The notes beneath the pieces were generated by a model that was not told the origin of the DNA, ran no database searches, and was given only the letters and a program-made list of their open reading frames with translations. 64,000 nucleotides of DNA from assembly GCF_014647675.1 (NCBI RefSeq), contig NZ_BMPQ01000010.1, positions 125,207 to 189,206 of the forward strand, written 5' to 3'. This stretch comes from Streptomyces flaveus. Its GTDB lineage: Bacteria; Actinomycetota; Actinomycetes; Streptomycetales; Streptomycetaceae. Below, piece after piece: positions 14,555 to 24,076 of this stretch (within the stretch, counting starts at the first letter, position 1; each line of letters begins with the position of its first letter). The position numbers were made by a program, and so were the translations under genes.

Positions 14555-15948
14555 GGGCCGTTCCCCCTTGCGGGCTGTTCGCTCGTCGGCTGTTCGCTCG
14601 TCGGCTTCTTCCTTGCGGGCTTCTCCTGCGGGGACTCCTCTGCGTGTTCCGTCGCGTGCAGGTAGTGCTCGAACAGATCGCGGAGGTGGCAGCCGTCGCC
14701 GTGGCTGAGGAGGGTGCGGGACCAGCGCAGCGCCAGGTGCAGCCGGCCCGCCGTGGCGGCCGTCGTGACGGTCAGGCCGCGGGGCATGCGGGCGGGCGCG
14801 GAGAACCACACCGCGTTCGCGCGGCCCGCTCCCTCGCCGAAGTCGAGGGGGTAGGGGACGCGGCCGATGTTGCTCAGCAGGGTCGTCGACGTCCAGGGCG
14901 CGGCGGCTTTGCGCAGGCCTCTGGTGAGTGCGGCCCGCCAGGGCACGGGGGCCCAGGGGGAGGTCAACAGGGCGGCTCCGTGGCCGAGTTGGGGCCGGGG
15001 CTGGGCCTTGAGGGCGCGGGTGCGGTCTGCTGTACGGCGCAACAGGCGGGGCAGGTCGGAGGCGTCCAGCTCCTCGGGTGCGAACGGGACTTCGACGAGC
15101 CGGGTGCCGTTGCCGATGGGCATGTCCGTGCCGCGCGACCGGTCGTCCACCGGCATCGTGATGCGCATGGGCCGGGGGCGGGCGCCGTGTTCCCGGTTCC
15201 AGTGGGTGAGCATCAGCGCGGTGGCCACCATGAGCTGGTCGTTCACGGTGTACGGGGAGCCCTTGGGCCGGTGCGGCACGCGCAGCTCGGACACGAGCAT
15301 GCCGTTGCCGGGAGAGGGCTCCGGGGTGCCGTGGGCGACCCGGGCGGGCGGGGCCCAGCTGGATGGGGCCTCAACCTCCGTGGGGGCGTCGCCAGTTGTA
15401 CGGACCGGGGGCGCGGCGGGGGAGTTGTCGCGGCCTCCGTAGACCTCGGCCGCGGTGGCCAGGACCCTCAGGCAGGCGGGTCCGTCCAGGGCGGTGTGGT
15501 TGATGGTGAGGAAGAGAACGGTGCCGTCGTCCTCCGGATCGCGGACGACCTCCAGCCTGATCGGCGGGGACGCCGAGAGCGGCGGGGCGGAGGCGAGCGC
15601 CCTGTCCCGGGCGTGCTTCAGGGCGTCGCGGTCCGGCGCCGGGAACGTCACCACCTCCGCCACGTCCGGGTCGCGGGTGAGTTCCCACTCGTAGCGGCGG
15701 CGGTACCAGGGCCCCGCCGCCTCGCGCATCAGGATGCGCGGGTGGCGGTGCAGGGCCTCGGTGAACGCCGCCCTCAGCCGGGCCGCGTCCAGGTGGCCCG
15801 GCAGATGGACCTCGATGTGGACGGTCTCCGGCTCCTCCTCCTGGAGGCAGTGCCGGGCGACCTCGTCCACGACGGGGAACGGGATCCGGGCGGGCGGCCG
15901 GACGGGTCCGTCCGTGCCGCCGCGCGCCGGGTGGTCCAGGGCGGTCAT
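14551..15948 (-). CDS. Condensation-fold acyltransferase-like protein (PapA/WES/C-domain superfamily)
   Basis: The 465-aa protein has the two-lobed CoA-dependent acyltransferase architecture. The catalytic box reads NHTALDG near residue 170, so the first His of HHxxxDG is Asn but the catalytic His and the Asp-Gly are kept. The C-terminal lobe shows TSTTLLSNIGRVP near residue 365, equivalent to the DFGWG-side loop. Mycobacterial PapA proteins acylate trehalose lipids; here a glycan or glycolipid acyl transfer is plausible. The tail contains short KPTSEQPTSEQPA repeats. It overlaps both neighbours by 4 nt. Confidence 0.75.
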   Translation of the reverse strand: MTALDHPARGGTDGPVRPPARIPFPVVDEVARHCLQEEEPETVHIEVHLPGHLDAARLRAAFTEALHRHPRILMREAAGPWYRRRYEWELTRDPDVAEVVTFPAPDRDALKHARDRALASAPPLSASPPIRLEVVRDPEDDGTVLFLTINHTALDGPACLRVLATAAEVYGGRDNSPAAPPVRTTGDAPTEVEAPSSWAPPARVAHGTPEPSPGNGMLVSELRVPHRPKGSPYTVNDQLMVATALMLTHWNREHGARPRPMRITMPVDDRSRGTDMPIGNGTRLVEVPFAPEELDASDLPRLLRRTADRTRALKAQPRPQLGHGAALLTSPWAPVPWRAALTRGLRKAAAPWTSTTLLSNIGRVPYPLDFGEGAGRANAVWFSAPARMPRGLTVTTAATAGRLHLALRWSRTLLSHGDGCHLRDLFEHYLHATEHAEESPQEKPARKKPTSEQPTSEQPARGNGP

Positions 15949-18900
15949 GTGGCTTCGCCTTCTCCCGTCTCTTCCTTGTCCCGCGGTGCCGTCGGTGTCG
16001 TCTCCTCGGACCGTGCCGCCTTGGACTTCGGCTTACGGAGCGGGAAGCGGACGGTCGGTGGATCGGGTATCCGCCGGTCCGACTCGGGGCCCCGCGCGGA
16101 GACGGTGGGCCCGGCCTCGTACTTCGGCGGCGTCTCGGAGGACTCCTCCTCCGGCGTCCGGGACGGCGGCAGCACTCCCGGCGCACCCGCACCCGGCTCC
16201 GGAGCCGCACCCGACGGAGACCCGGCCTCGGGCGCCCCAGACTCGGACGCCGTCCCGGTCGGCCCGTACGTCTCCCCGCGCTGCCGATGCGGCAGCGGCG
16301 CCTCCGGCGTGGGCCCGGGCGGCGGCACCGGCGGCAGAACACCGAAGCCACCGGGACCTCCGGACTGCGACCCCGCAGGCGCAGCCCCCTGAGCCCTCTG
16401 AGGCTCCAGCTCGGCACCCCGTACCGACACCAGACCGGCGAACAGCCCGATCAGCGCCAGCAGTTGGGCCGCGGCCCCGAACGACCCCTCGTCCGCCGAG
16501 GTCGGCGTCCCCGCACCCGTGGCGGCGGCGATCCCGGCCCCCGCGAGCGCGACGAACGCGATCGGCACCAGCAGCGAGTGCCGCTTCCACGCGATGAACG
16601 CGAGCACCGGCACCAGCAGGGCGAAGAACCCGGCGATCACGGCGGCCACCAGCGTGAGCGCCACGGTGCCCAGGATCATTCCGGGGGCGGGCGGCAGCGG
16701 CGAACGCTCGTCGGTGTTGGGCGAGTTGCGCCGGTACAGGACGAGACCCACGAGTGCGAGCACCCCGACGCCGCCGCCGATCAGCCCGGCCTCGTACGTC
16801 GTGGAGGGCTCGTACGACATCTTGATGGTGCCGCCCTCGCCCGCCGGGATCCGCCAGCCCTGCTGCCAGCCGTCGAGCCGGACCGGGTCCAGCTCGTCGC
16901 CGTTCAGCGTGGCCTTCCAGCCGTCGTTGAAGTTCTCGTACGTCGTCAGGTACGAAGCCGCACCCGAGCCGACGCTCACCTCGCGGAGGTCGCCGAGCCA
17001 GTCCCGTACCTCCAGCTCACGCTCGGTCGTGGAGGGGGCCGGGACCGTGCCGCGGGTCAGCGTGACGTCCGTGACCGCGAGCGGTCCGGCGTCGCCCGCC
17101 TCGACGCGGTGCGCGCCCGAGTCGAGGGAGAGCGAGGTGTCCGCGCGGCCCTGCTGGCAGAGCGTCACCTCGATGGGCCGCCGCTTCATCAGGTCCTCGA
17201 CGGTCCCGGAGGCGCTGGTCTCGTACAGCTCGTCGTCGATGGCGAGGGTCGGGCCCTGGCCGCACGGCAGGTCGAAGGTGCGGTCGACGTCGGGCTGCGG
17301 GGTGCGGTACTGGTCGAGCGCCGGGATGTAGGCCTCGGTGAGGCCGACCGGCAGTTGCAGATCGTCGTCGACGACCGGGTTGTGGACGGTCAGCTCCGCG
17401 GTGTCGGTGATCGTGATGTCCAGCCGGTCGGTGGTGATCGCCGGGAAGCGGACGATGCCGTTCTCGTCGGCATTGGCGATCGCCGCGCCGTCCGGCGAGC
17501 TGATGTCCACCTTGGTGGGCCGGGTGGACAGACCGCCCGCGGGCGGCAGCACGATCTCGTCGATGGCCTGCTTGCCCTGCCAGCGCAGATGGATCGTGGG
17601 GTTGTCCCCGGCGATCCAGGCGGTGGTCAGATCGCCGTCGGTGAGATTGCGGGGCGACAGACCGACACCGAGGCCGGCCGTGGATTCGGCGGTCGCGGTG
17701 AGCTGGTTCTGCTGCTCGGGCGCCACCCGGTAGAGCAGCTCGTCGAGTTCGGTGCTCGAGATCGGGACCGCGCTCGCCTTCACCTCGTACGAGCCCGCCG
17801 CCTCGGAGTTCCAGCGGCGGTGCAGGCCCGCCTCCGTGCCCGTCGGGGAGACGCCGCCCGGGTCGGAGGCCCGGTGCAGCGAGACGACCTCGGCGGCGGC
17901 GTCGGTGCGCTCGGCGTCCTTGGGGAGCCGCAGCATGCGGGTCACCTGGACGTCGGGGATGGTGATCTCGGAGAAACCGGCACCGGTGAGGCCGGCATGC
18001 CGGGCCACCGAGTCGACGATGGTGATCCGCAGCCAGTCCGTCTCACCCTCGGGCGCCTTGATCCGCTGCCGCATGCCGTTGGCCTGGAGGTAGCTCGTCG
18101 CGGAGCCGTTCTCGGTCTCCACCCGCACCCGCGTCGGCGCAGAGCGCACACTGTCCTGCGGCAGCGGCGTGACCCGGATCGAGGAGGGGATGTCGGTCTT
18201 CTCCGTGAAGCCGATCCGCAGCCACTCACCGTCCGCCGAACCCGCGGCGCCCTCGGCCCACGCGGTGTTCGGGTTGCCGTCGAAGGCGTTCACGGGGTCG
18301 TACTGCGGCAGATAGAACATCCAGTTGCCGCTCGACGAGGCGGTCACCGAACGGGCGCCGCGCAGTTCGGCCACCGTCTGGTGCTGGATGCCCTCCGTCG
18401 GCAGGATCTGGTGCGGCTTGTCACCGGCGTCCTGGGAGCTGCCGGAGTGATTGCGTTCGTCGCGGGTGTACGTGTACGAGGTGTTGGCGTTGACCAGACC
18501 GAACCGTGTGTCGGCGCGTCGCAGCCCGTCACCCGTCACCTGGAGCGGGGGAGTGCCGAGCCCCGGGTGGTTGTCACCGGTCAGCACGGCCGGCCGGTCG
18601 CGGAACGCCGGATCGGCGGACATCGGCAGCAGTGCCTCGGGGCCGCCGGAGACGACGGCCGTGTCGGCGACCGCCTTCAGTCCGGCCTGCCCCGGCCGCT
18701 GCACGTCCTCGGCCGGCTCGTAGATCTCGACGGCGCGCTGGCGCGGGTACAGACCCTCGATCTGTATCGGGGTGTTCTCCGGGATCGTCCCGCCCGTCAT
18801 CACCGGGCCGAGGCCGGTCACCCGGCGGTAGCCCGACTCCTCCAGGGTGCGCTTGACGGTCGAGGTCGGTACGTAGCCCATCTGGTCCGGGTCGAGATCG

Positions 18901-20525
18901 TTGCGTACGACGACGTAGTGGAGCCCGGCCCGGCTCAAGTAGTCGCCCAGGCCCGGGACTTCGCTGCCGGTCAGCAGTGCCTGCTCGACCGCGTCCATGG
19001 CGCGCCGGTTGCCCGCGGTGCCGAAGGGCACATAGTCGCGCTGTGCCCAGCGGGACTCGGCGAGCACGTCGAGGGGCTGGTCGATGGAGGAGCCCCAGGT
19101 GTAGATGCCGTGCGCGGTGGCGGGGACGACGAGGGCTCGGGAGTCGGGCGAGTTCTTCTCCAGCCAGTCGGCCGTGGCCTGCCAGTACTTGGGCAGCTCC
19201 TGGAACGAACCCGGCTGCAGGATCGACCCGTTGAGGTAGGGGAGCGCGAGACCGGGCAGTACGAGGACCGCCGCGATCAGCGGGGCGAACCGCCGGCCGC
19301 GTACGGGACGGGCGCCCCGAGTCTCGGAGGCGATGCCGACCAGGTGCATCAGCCCGAAGACCAGCGCGAGGGCGAGGCCCACCTGGAACTTGTAGATGTT
19401 GCGGAACGGAGCGAGGCCGCCGTCCAGCCAGCCCTGGAAGGTCTCGTGGAAGGGCGCGCCGAACGAACCGCCGTACCCGGCAAGGGTGATGAGCGCGACC
19501 GACAGCACGACCAGCACCAGCCAGCGCCGCTCGGGCAGGTCGCGGCGGGCGAGCCCGGCGAGACCGAGGCCGGCCGCGAGGGCCGAGCAGACGATGACGA
19601 CGACCGAGGAGGCGACGGTCCAGCCGGCGGGCAGCCAGGCCTCGCCGAAGTTCAGATAGGCGACCCAGTTACCGGCGCCACGCAGCATCTCCGTGGCCGA
19701 CATGGTGGCCGTGGTGGTCTGCGAACTCTCGATGTACGGAAGGAAGTTCTCGCCGTAGATGCCGAGCAGCAGCAGTGGGATGACCCACCAGGCGGTCGCC
19801 AGGAGCACCCCCGGCACCCACCAGGCGATCAGCTTGCGCTGCCTCGGGCCGCGGGGGCGGGAGAGGAGATACAGGCCGACGGGCAGCAGGGCGGCCAGAG
19901 TCGTTGCCGCGTTGACACCGCCCATGAAGGGGATGAGCAGCGCCGAGCGCAGGGCGGCGATCCGCGCGCTGTAGCGCTCGTTCGTCAGCGGCAGCAGCAC
20001 CCACGGCAGCATCGCGCCCGGCAGCGCCGCCGCCGAGGTCGAGCCGACGACGATGGTGAACACCGGCCACAGCGCGTACACCACCGCGCCAAGGAGGCGG
20101 GAGGGGCGGTTGCCGATGCCGAGCCGTTCGGCCAGCCGCAGCGCACCCCAGAAGGCGACGCTCACGATGAGCGACAGCCACAGGCGCTCGGCCAGCCAGA
20201 CCGGTATGCCCAGCAGGTCGGTCAGCGCGTAGTACGGCAGCATCGGGAAGGAGTAACCGATGTACTGGTCGGCGATTCCGCCGAAGCCGCCGCGGTCGTG
20301 CCAGAGCTGACCGAGATCGGCCATGAACTGCCAGGGGTCGACTGTCACTCCGAGCTTGGTCTCGAAGGTCTGCCGGCCCGGGTCCACGGCCAGGAACAGC
20401 ACGAACACCACGGCCCAGAACCCCAGAAGCCACCGTCGTGACCTCGGCCCCTCGGGGGGGTCGGGCACAGGAGGGAGGGGACGTGTCGGCGCCGGGGGAG
20501 GAGCCGACTGGACCGTGCTGGTCAT
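15945..20525 (-). CDS. AftD-like alpha-(1->3)-arabinofuranosyltransferase family GT-C enzyme
   Basis: This 1526-aa membrane protein begins with a cytoplasmic Pro-rich stretch and about twelve transmembrane helices. The DUF3367-type catalytic loop follows the first helix (TVDPWQFMADLGQLWHDRGG). A long extracytoplasmic region contains beta-sandwich, carbohydrate-binding-like modules (VNAFDGNPNTAWAEG, a discoidin hallmark, and LTDGDLTTAWIAG). Further helices and a ~130-aa disordered Pro/Glu tail close it. In mycobacteria AftD adds arabinofuranose branches using decaprenyl-phosphoryl-arabinose; Streptomyces lack arabinogalactan-mycolate, so the acceptor here is unknown. ATG 20525 overlaps the preceding methyltransferase stop and removes an 89-codon upstream extension that would read through that gene. 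Confidence 0.85.
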   Translation of the reverse strand: MTSTVQSAPPPAPTRPLPPVPDPPEGPRSRRWLLGFWAVVFVLFLAVDPGRQTFETKLGVTVDPWQFMADLGQLWHDRGGFGGIADQYIGYSFPMLPYYALTDLLGIPVWLAERLWLSLIVSVAFWGALRLAERLGIGNRPSRLLGAVVYALWPVFTIVVGSTSAAALPGAMLPWVLLPLTNERYSARIAALRSALLIPFMGGVNAATTLAALLPVGLYLLSRPRGPRQRKLIAWWVPGVLLATAWWVIPLLLLGIYGENFLPYIESSQTTTATMSATEMLRGAGNWVAYLNFGEAWLPAGWTVASSVVVIVCSALAAGLGLAGLARRDLPERRWLVLVVLSVALITLAGYGGSFGAPFHETFQGWLDGGLAPFRNIYKFQVGLALALVFGLMHLVGIASETRGARPVRGRRFAPLIAAVLVLPGLALPYLNGSILQPGSFQELPKYWQATADWLEKNSPDSRALVVPATAHGIYTWGSSIDQPLDVLAESRWAQRDYVPFGTAGNRRAMDAVEQALLTGSEVPGLGDYLSRAGLHYVVVRNDLDPDQMGYVPTSTVKRTLEESGYRRVTGLGPVMTGGTIPENTPIQIEGLYPRQRAVEIYEPAEDVQRPGQAGLKAVADTAVVSGGPEALLPMSADPAFRDRPAVLTGDNHPGLGTPPLQVTGDGLRRADTRFGLVNANTSYTYTRDERNHSGSSQDAGDKPHQILPTEGIQHQTVAELRGARSVTASSSGNWMFYLPQYDPVNAFDGNPNTAWAEGAAGSADGEWLRIGFTEKTDIPSSIRVTPLPQDSVRSAPTRVRVETENGSATSYLQANGMRQRIKAPEGETDWLRITIVDSVARHAGLTGAGFSEITIPDVQVTRMLRLPKDAERTDAAAEVVSLHRASDPGGVSPTGTEAGLHRRWNSEAAGSYEVKASAVPISSTELDELLYRVAPEQQNQLTATAESTAGLGVGLSPRNLTDGDLTTAWIAGDNPTIHLRWQGKQAIDEIVLPPAGGLSTRPTKVDISSPDGAAIANADENGIVRFPAITTDRLDITITDTAELTVHNPVVDDDLQLPVGLTEAYIPALDQYRTPQPDVDRTFDLPCGQGPTLAIDDELYETSASGTVEDLMKRRPIEVTLCQQGRADTSLSLDSGAHRVEAGDAGPLAVTDVTLTRGTVPAPSTTERELEVRDWLGDLREVSVGSGAASYLTTYENFNDGWKATLNGDELDPVRLDGWQQGWRIPAGEGGTIKMSYEPSTTYEAGLIGGGVGVLALVGLVLYRRNSPNTDERSPLPPAPGMILGTVALTLVAAVIAGFFALLVPVLAFIAWKRHSLLVPIAFVALAGAGIAAATGAGTPTSADEGSFGAAAQLLALIGLFAGLVSVRGAELEPQRAQGAAPAGSQSGGPGGFGVLPPVPPPGPTPEAPLPHRQRGETYGPTGTASESGAPEAGSPSGAAPEPGAGAPGVLPPSRTPEEESSETPPKYEAGPTVSARGPESDRRIPDPPTVRFPLRKPKSKAARSEETTPTAPRDKEETGEGEAT

Positions 20526-21304
20526 GGATACCGCCGGAGTATGAGGAGGAGATTCCAGGTGGCGAACTCGCGCAGCCCCGGCGCCTTCGCGACGGTTTCC
20601 GCGAGGAACGGCCAGTAGCGGGAGCGCGCGGAGACGACCGTGACGTCGTCTCTTTCGCGCACCTGCCTGAGGGTGGTTCCGATATGTACGGCGAAGAGGT
20701 TCTCGCCGAGTGTGTGCTTGGCGTCCTTGCCGGTACGCCGCTGGTAACGGGCGCGGGCCCGCTCGGCACCGAAATAGTGCCAGGGCGCCCACTCGTGGCC
20801 GCCCCAGGGGGACAGCCAGTTGGTGAACGACACGTAGATGAGTCCGCCGGGCTTGGTGACGCGGACCATCTCACTGATGAAGGTCTGCGGGTCGGCCACA
20901 TGCTCGAGGACGTTGGAGGAGAAGCAGACGTCGGCGACACCGTCCGCCAGCGGCAGCAGATAGCCGTCCGCGACGACCGCGCCCTGGGGCGGCTTCTCGC
21001 CGAGTTCCTGTACGTCCGGCTCGAAGAGGTAGGCGTGCGCACCGCGCCGCTGGAACTCCTCGGTGAAATAGCCGCCCCCGCCGCCCACGTCCACGACGGT
21101 CCGGCCATTGACCGGACCGTCGTACGCCTCGACCTGGTCGACGGCGTCACGGGCGAGCAGCGAGTAGCAGGCCTCCGGGTCTTCTTGTTCGTGGAGGAAG
21201 GCGCGGAAGAGGGCGACGGAACGGCGCAGCGAAGGGTCCTTCAGACCCGTCCCCGTACGTCTGCCCTTGCCCGTGCCTCTGCCGGAACCCGTGGAAGTGC
21301 TCAT
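20522..21304 (-). CDS. Class I SAM-dependent methyltransferase
   Basis: This 260-aa protein has motif I TVVDVGGGGGYFTEEF, VCFSSNVLEHVADPQTFISEM and VTKPGGLIYVSFTNWLSPWGGHEW. The first ~20 residues are a Gly/Thr/Arg-rich low-complexity leader. It is coupled by ATGA overlaps to the GT4 gene upstream and the AftD-like gene downstream, so it is an integral part of the glycan operon. Streptomyces glycan clusters often pair such enzymes with glycosyltransferases to cap or decorate sugar chains. Confidence 0.85.
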   Translation of the reverse strand: MSTSTGSGRGTGKGRRTGTGLKDPSLRRSVALFRAFLHEQEDPEACYSLLARDAVDQVEAYDGPVNGRTVVDVGGGGGYFTEEFQRRGAHAYLFEPDVQELGEKPPQGAVVADGYLLPLADGVADVCFSSNVLEHVADPQTFISEMVRVTKPGGLIYVSFTNWLSPWGGHEWAPWHYFGAERARARYQRRTGKDAKHTLGENLFAVHIGTTLRQVRERDDVTVVSARSRYWPFLAETVAKAPGLREFATWNLLLILRRYP

Positions 21305-22452
21305 GGCTGGTAGCTCCTCACCGCCTCCGCCGCCACCGCGCGGAACTGCCGCACGGTCTGGTGCCAGCGGTACTGGGCGGCACGTTCACGGGCTGCCTTG
21401 CCCATCAGGGTGCGGCGTTCGGCGGACAGGGCGAGGGTGCACCAGGCCGCCGCGAACGACGACTCGCCGCGGGCGAGGAGCCCGGTCTCGCCGTCCACGA
21501 TGGAGTCCCGCAGACCTGGTACGTCGAAGGAGATGGCCGGAGTCTCACGGGCGGCCGCCTCGGTCACCACCAGACCCCAGCCCTCGACGGCCGAGGGGTG
21601 CAGCAGCAGCCAGGAGGCGCAGAGCAGCCGGTGCTTCTCGGCTTCGGAGACATGGCCCTTGAACTCCACGCCGGGGCCCGCGAGTTGCTCCAGGCGTTGG
21701 CGTTCGGGCCCGTCGCCGACGATCACCAGACGGCCGCCGGTGATCGGGCGGACCCGCTCCCACAGCCGCAGCAGCAGATCGATGCGCTTGTACTCGACGA
21801 GCCGACCCATCGCCAGGAACAGCGGCTCCGGGGAGCGTTCGGACCGTGGGCCCGGCTCCTCGACGCCGTTGTGGACGACCCGTATGCGCTCACGCTCGAC
21901 GCCGATGTCGCGCAGCGCGTGTGCCGTCGACGGGGAGACGGCGACCAGCAGATTCTTGCGCTGGGCGCCCGCGAGCGCCCAGTGCTCAAGTCTTCGGCCG
22001 AGGCGGGCGGCGGGCGCAAGCGGACCGCCGAACCGCATCTTCCACAGATCGGTGTGTACGTGGTTGACCAGGCACAGGGTCGGTCCGCGATGCCACAACG
22101 GCGCCAGGTACGGCATCCCGTTGCAGACCTCGACCAGCAGATCGCAGTCGCCGACCTGGCGCTGGAAAGCCGAGCGGACCTTCAGGTAGTGGCCGAGGTC
22201 GCCCCCGGCCGACACGACTCGGTAGTCGCGGTGCGCGGCCGGCCCCCCGCAGAGCAGGGTGACCTGGTGGCCGAGCTGGGTCAGGCCCTCGGCGAGCTTG
22301 TCGACGAGGAGTTCGGAGCCGCCCGCCGCCGCGTTGCCGAAGTCACGGCGGGCGAGGAAGACGATGCGGCGCGGTTGCGGGGGATGCGCCGGGGGTCGTT
22401 GCGCGGTGCGGGGGAAAGCAGCGCGCAACGACGAAGGCACGTGCTGGGGCAT
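21301..22452 (-). CDS. GT4-family glycosyltransferase
   Basis: The 383-aa GT-B fold enzyme has an N-terminal GGSELLVDKLAEGLTQLGHQV acceptor loop. The GT4 C-domain carries FLAMGRLVEYKRIDLLLRLWERV, RLVIVGDGPERQRLEQLA, VEFKGHVSEAEKHRLL and the EX7E-type donor site HPSAVEGWGLVVTEAAA. It probably transfers a sugar from NDP-sugar onto a lipid carrier or chain in the cytoplasm. ATG 22452 is chosen because GGAG lies 7 nt upstream; an in-frame upstream ATG at 22527 adds a non-conserved leader. It is the promoter-proximal gene of the coupled cluster. Confidence 0.9.
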   Translation of the reverse strand: MPQHVPSSLRAAFPRTAQRPPAHPPQPRRIVFLARRDFGNAAAGGSELLVDKLAEGLTQLGHQVTLLCGGPAAHRDYRVVSAGGDLGHYLKVRSAFQRQVGDCDLLVEVCNGMPYLAPLWHRGPTLCLVNHVHTDLWKMRFGGPLAPAARLGRRLEHWALAGAQRKNLLVAVSPSTAHALRDIGVERERIRVVHNGVEEPGPRSERSPEPLFLAMGRLVEYKRIDLLLRLWERVRPITGGRLVIVGDGPERQRLEQLAGPGVEFKGHVSEAEKHRLLCASWLLLHPSAVEGWGLVVTEAAARETPAISFDVPGLRDSIVDGETGLLARGESSFAAAWCTLALSAERRTLMGKAARERAAQYRWHQTVRQFRAVAAEAVRSYQP

Positions 22453-22677
22453 TGGTGCTCCAACTCGTCTCGGGGTGCGGAACCAGCGTGGGGGGTACGG
22501 CAGGTGCGGCGTTTTCGGCAAGCTCACGCGGTGCGGATGTGTGGTGGTTGTGGGACCGGCTGTGGCGATGGTGTGGGCAGGCTGTGTTTGGGTGGGGGTG
22601 GATAGTTTTCGCCCACCGGTTCGATGCTGCTACTCACCCAGGTGACAAATTCCGGCCTTTATCGAGCTGACGTCTCA

Positions 22678-23655
22678 TCACATTGTGAGCGGCTGCTGGG
22701 ACGACTCGGACGTTTCAGGATTTGGACGCCCGCGCACCACCAAAATGACCCCCACGATGGCGAGCAGTCCGCCCGCCAAACCTGCCCCGATGGGCAACGT
22801 CTGTCCCACCAGGCTCAGTCGACGGCTGTCGGCCTTGGCGAGTTTCACCTGTTCCTTCTGTGTGTCCGTGGTGAAGGCGATGCGCTTGACGTCCAGCAGC
22901 ACCGCGGCGTCCTCGTCGGAGCCGGGCGCCCGCAGCGTCTGACGGATCCCGGTCGCCGCGTACATGATCCGGCCCGTGGCCTGGTCGACGACCAGCTCGA
23001 GACCGTGGTTGGCGTACCACTCCTCGGCGAGCACCTGGCTGCGCTCGGGCTGGTCCACGATGGTGCCCGGCACCATCCGGGTGCCGTTCTTGGTGGGTGC
23101 CACCTTCGCGGTGAACCGCACGCCCTCGTACCCCTGGATCTTCTTCTTGCCCCGGTACTCCATGGTGATCGTCGAGCCCAGGGTGCTGTCCCACCAGCGG
23201 TAATCGCGCTCCTGCACGCCGAAGGGGAACTTCAGATACGCCTCGCCCTCGATGTACGGCTCTTCCTTGCAGCAGTGCACCGGAGCGTTCGTCTTCCGGT
23301 TGGTCACCCAGCGCTCCACCGTCCAGAGCAGCGCGTCATGCGGGTCGGCCGCCGGCAGCGACTTCTCGGTGTCGAGGGTGGTCGAAACATCCCAGACCGC
23401 CCGGCCGCTCTTCTCGCTGTCGGCGACATCGCCGCGGACCTGCCGGGTGATCGTGATCTTTTTGTTGTGAACGGTTTCGACTTCGTCCGTGTCGAAGTAG
23501 CTTCCCGTGCCGGTGAGTACGGTCTTGGAGTCGATGTCGATCGGGTTCTGCTTAGCACGCGGTTCGACGTACCAGGCGAGCAGGGGGGCCAGGACGAGCA
23601 GAAACACGCCCAGACCCAGGATGATCAGCGAAAATGGTGAGGCGGTGCGGCGCAT
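22678..23655 (-). CDS. DUF3068 (PorA-like) membrane-anchored protein
   Basis: The 325-aa protein has an N-terminal transmembrane helix (SLIILGLGVFLLVLAPLLAWYV), a ~260-residue extracytoplasmic domain and a C-terminal helix (PIGAGLAGGLLAIVGVILVV) with a short polar tail. This is the DUF3068 topology seen widely in actinobacteria. The conserved AWYVEPRAKQNPID after the first helix and WDVSTTLDTEK support it. The ATG at 23655 directly precedes the first helix. Position upstream of and in the same direction as the GT4/AftD block suggests an envelope role, but no function is established. Confidence 0.8.
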   Translation of the reverse strand: MRRTASPFSLIILGLGVFLLVLAPLLAWYVEPRAKQNPIDIDSKTVLTGTGSYFDTDEVETVHNKKITITRQVRGDVADSEKSGRAVWDVSTTLDTEKSLPAADPHDALLWTVERWVTNRKTNAPVHCCKEEPYIEGEAYLKFPFGVQERDYRWWDSTLGSTITMEYRGKKKIQGYEGVRFTAKVAPTKNGTRMVPGTIVDQPERSQVLAEEWYANHGLELVVDQATGRIMYAATGIRQTLRAPGSDEDAAVLLDVKRIAFTTDTQKEQVKLAKADSRRLSLVGQTLPIGAGLAGGLLAIVGVILVVRGRPNPETSESSQQPLTM

Positions 23656-23921
23656 CCGGGCACTCCAGAGGCTTGTGGTGACACGGCACAGGGATGTGCG
23701 GGCACAGTGATGGGAGGGTGCACAAGCGGTATGGGCCGGGAACCGTAGGCGCACCCTTGACTAAGTGTCAATGCATTGTCGAGACTGTCCCCTGCCGGAA
23801 GGGACCGGCTGGGGCGTACGAATGGGCAGGCAACCGCACGGATTTCTGATGCGGTTGACCGGGGTGGGACCACCATTCAACCCGGTGGGACCACCTTTCG
23901 ACTGAGAGGGCTGAACTTTCG

Positions 23922-24074
23922 ATGCCCAGACTGCTTGCCGCCCTGCTGACGGTAACCGCCGCCGCTGTACTCGCCGTTGGTGCCGCCGTCGGCATCGTCG
24001 CGCTGCTGAACGCGACTCCGGAACAGCCCAACACCCCCCTCATCACGTATGAGACGGCCGGCCGGGACCGCTGA
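23922..24074 (+). CDS. DUF2613-like 50-aa membrane peptide
   Basis: A 51-codon gene ends 2 nt before the PucR-type regulator start. The product is MPRLLAALLTVTAAAVLAVG followed by a Gly/Ala helix and the tail LNATPEQPNTPLITYETAGR. It has a single transmembrane span with a short Pro/Tyr-containing outside or inside tail, the arrangement of actinobacterial DUF2613 proteins. The tight spacing indicates co-transcription and possibly translational coupling with the regulator. Function unknown. Confidence 0.7.
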   Translation: MPRLLAALLTVTAAAVLAVGAAVGIVALLNATPEQPNTPLITYETAGRDR

Positions 24075-24076
24075 CC

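Noticed and set aside
16287..20441. A 1384-codon open frame antisense to the AftD-like gene
   Set aside because: Arg/Gly/Gln-rich translation without domains, produced by GC3 bias of the real gene on the minus strand.
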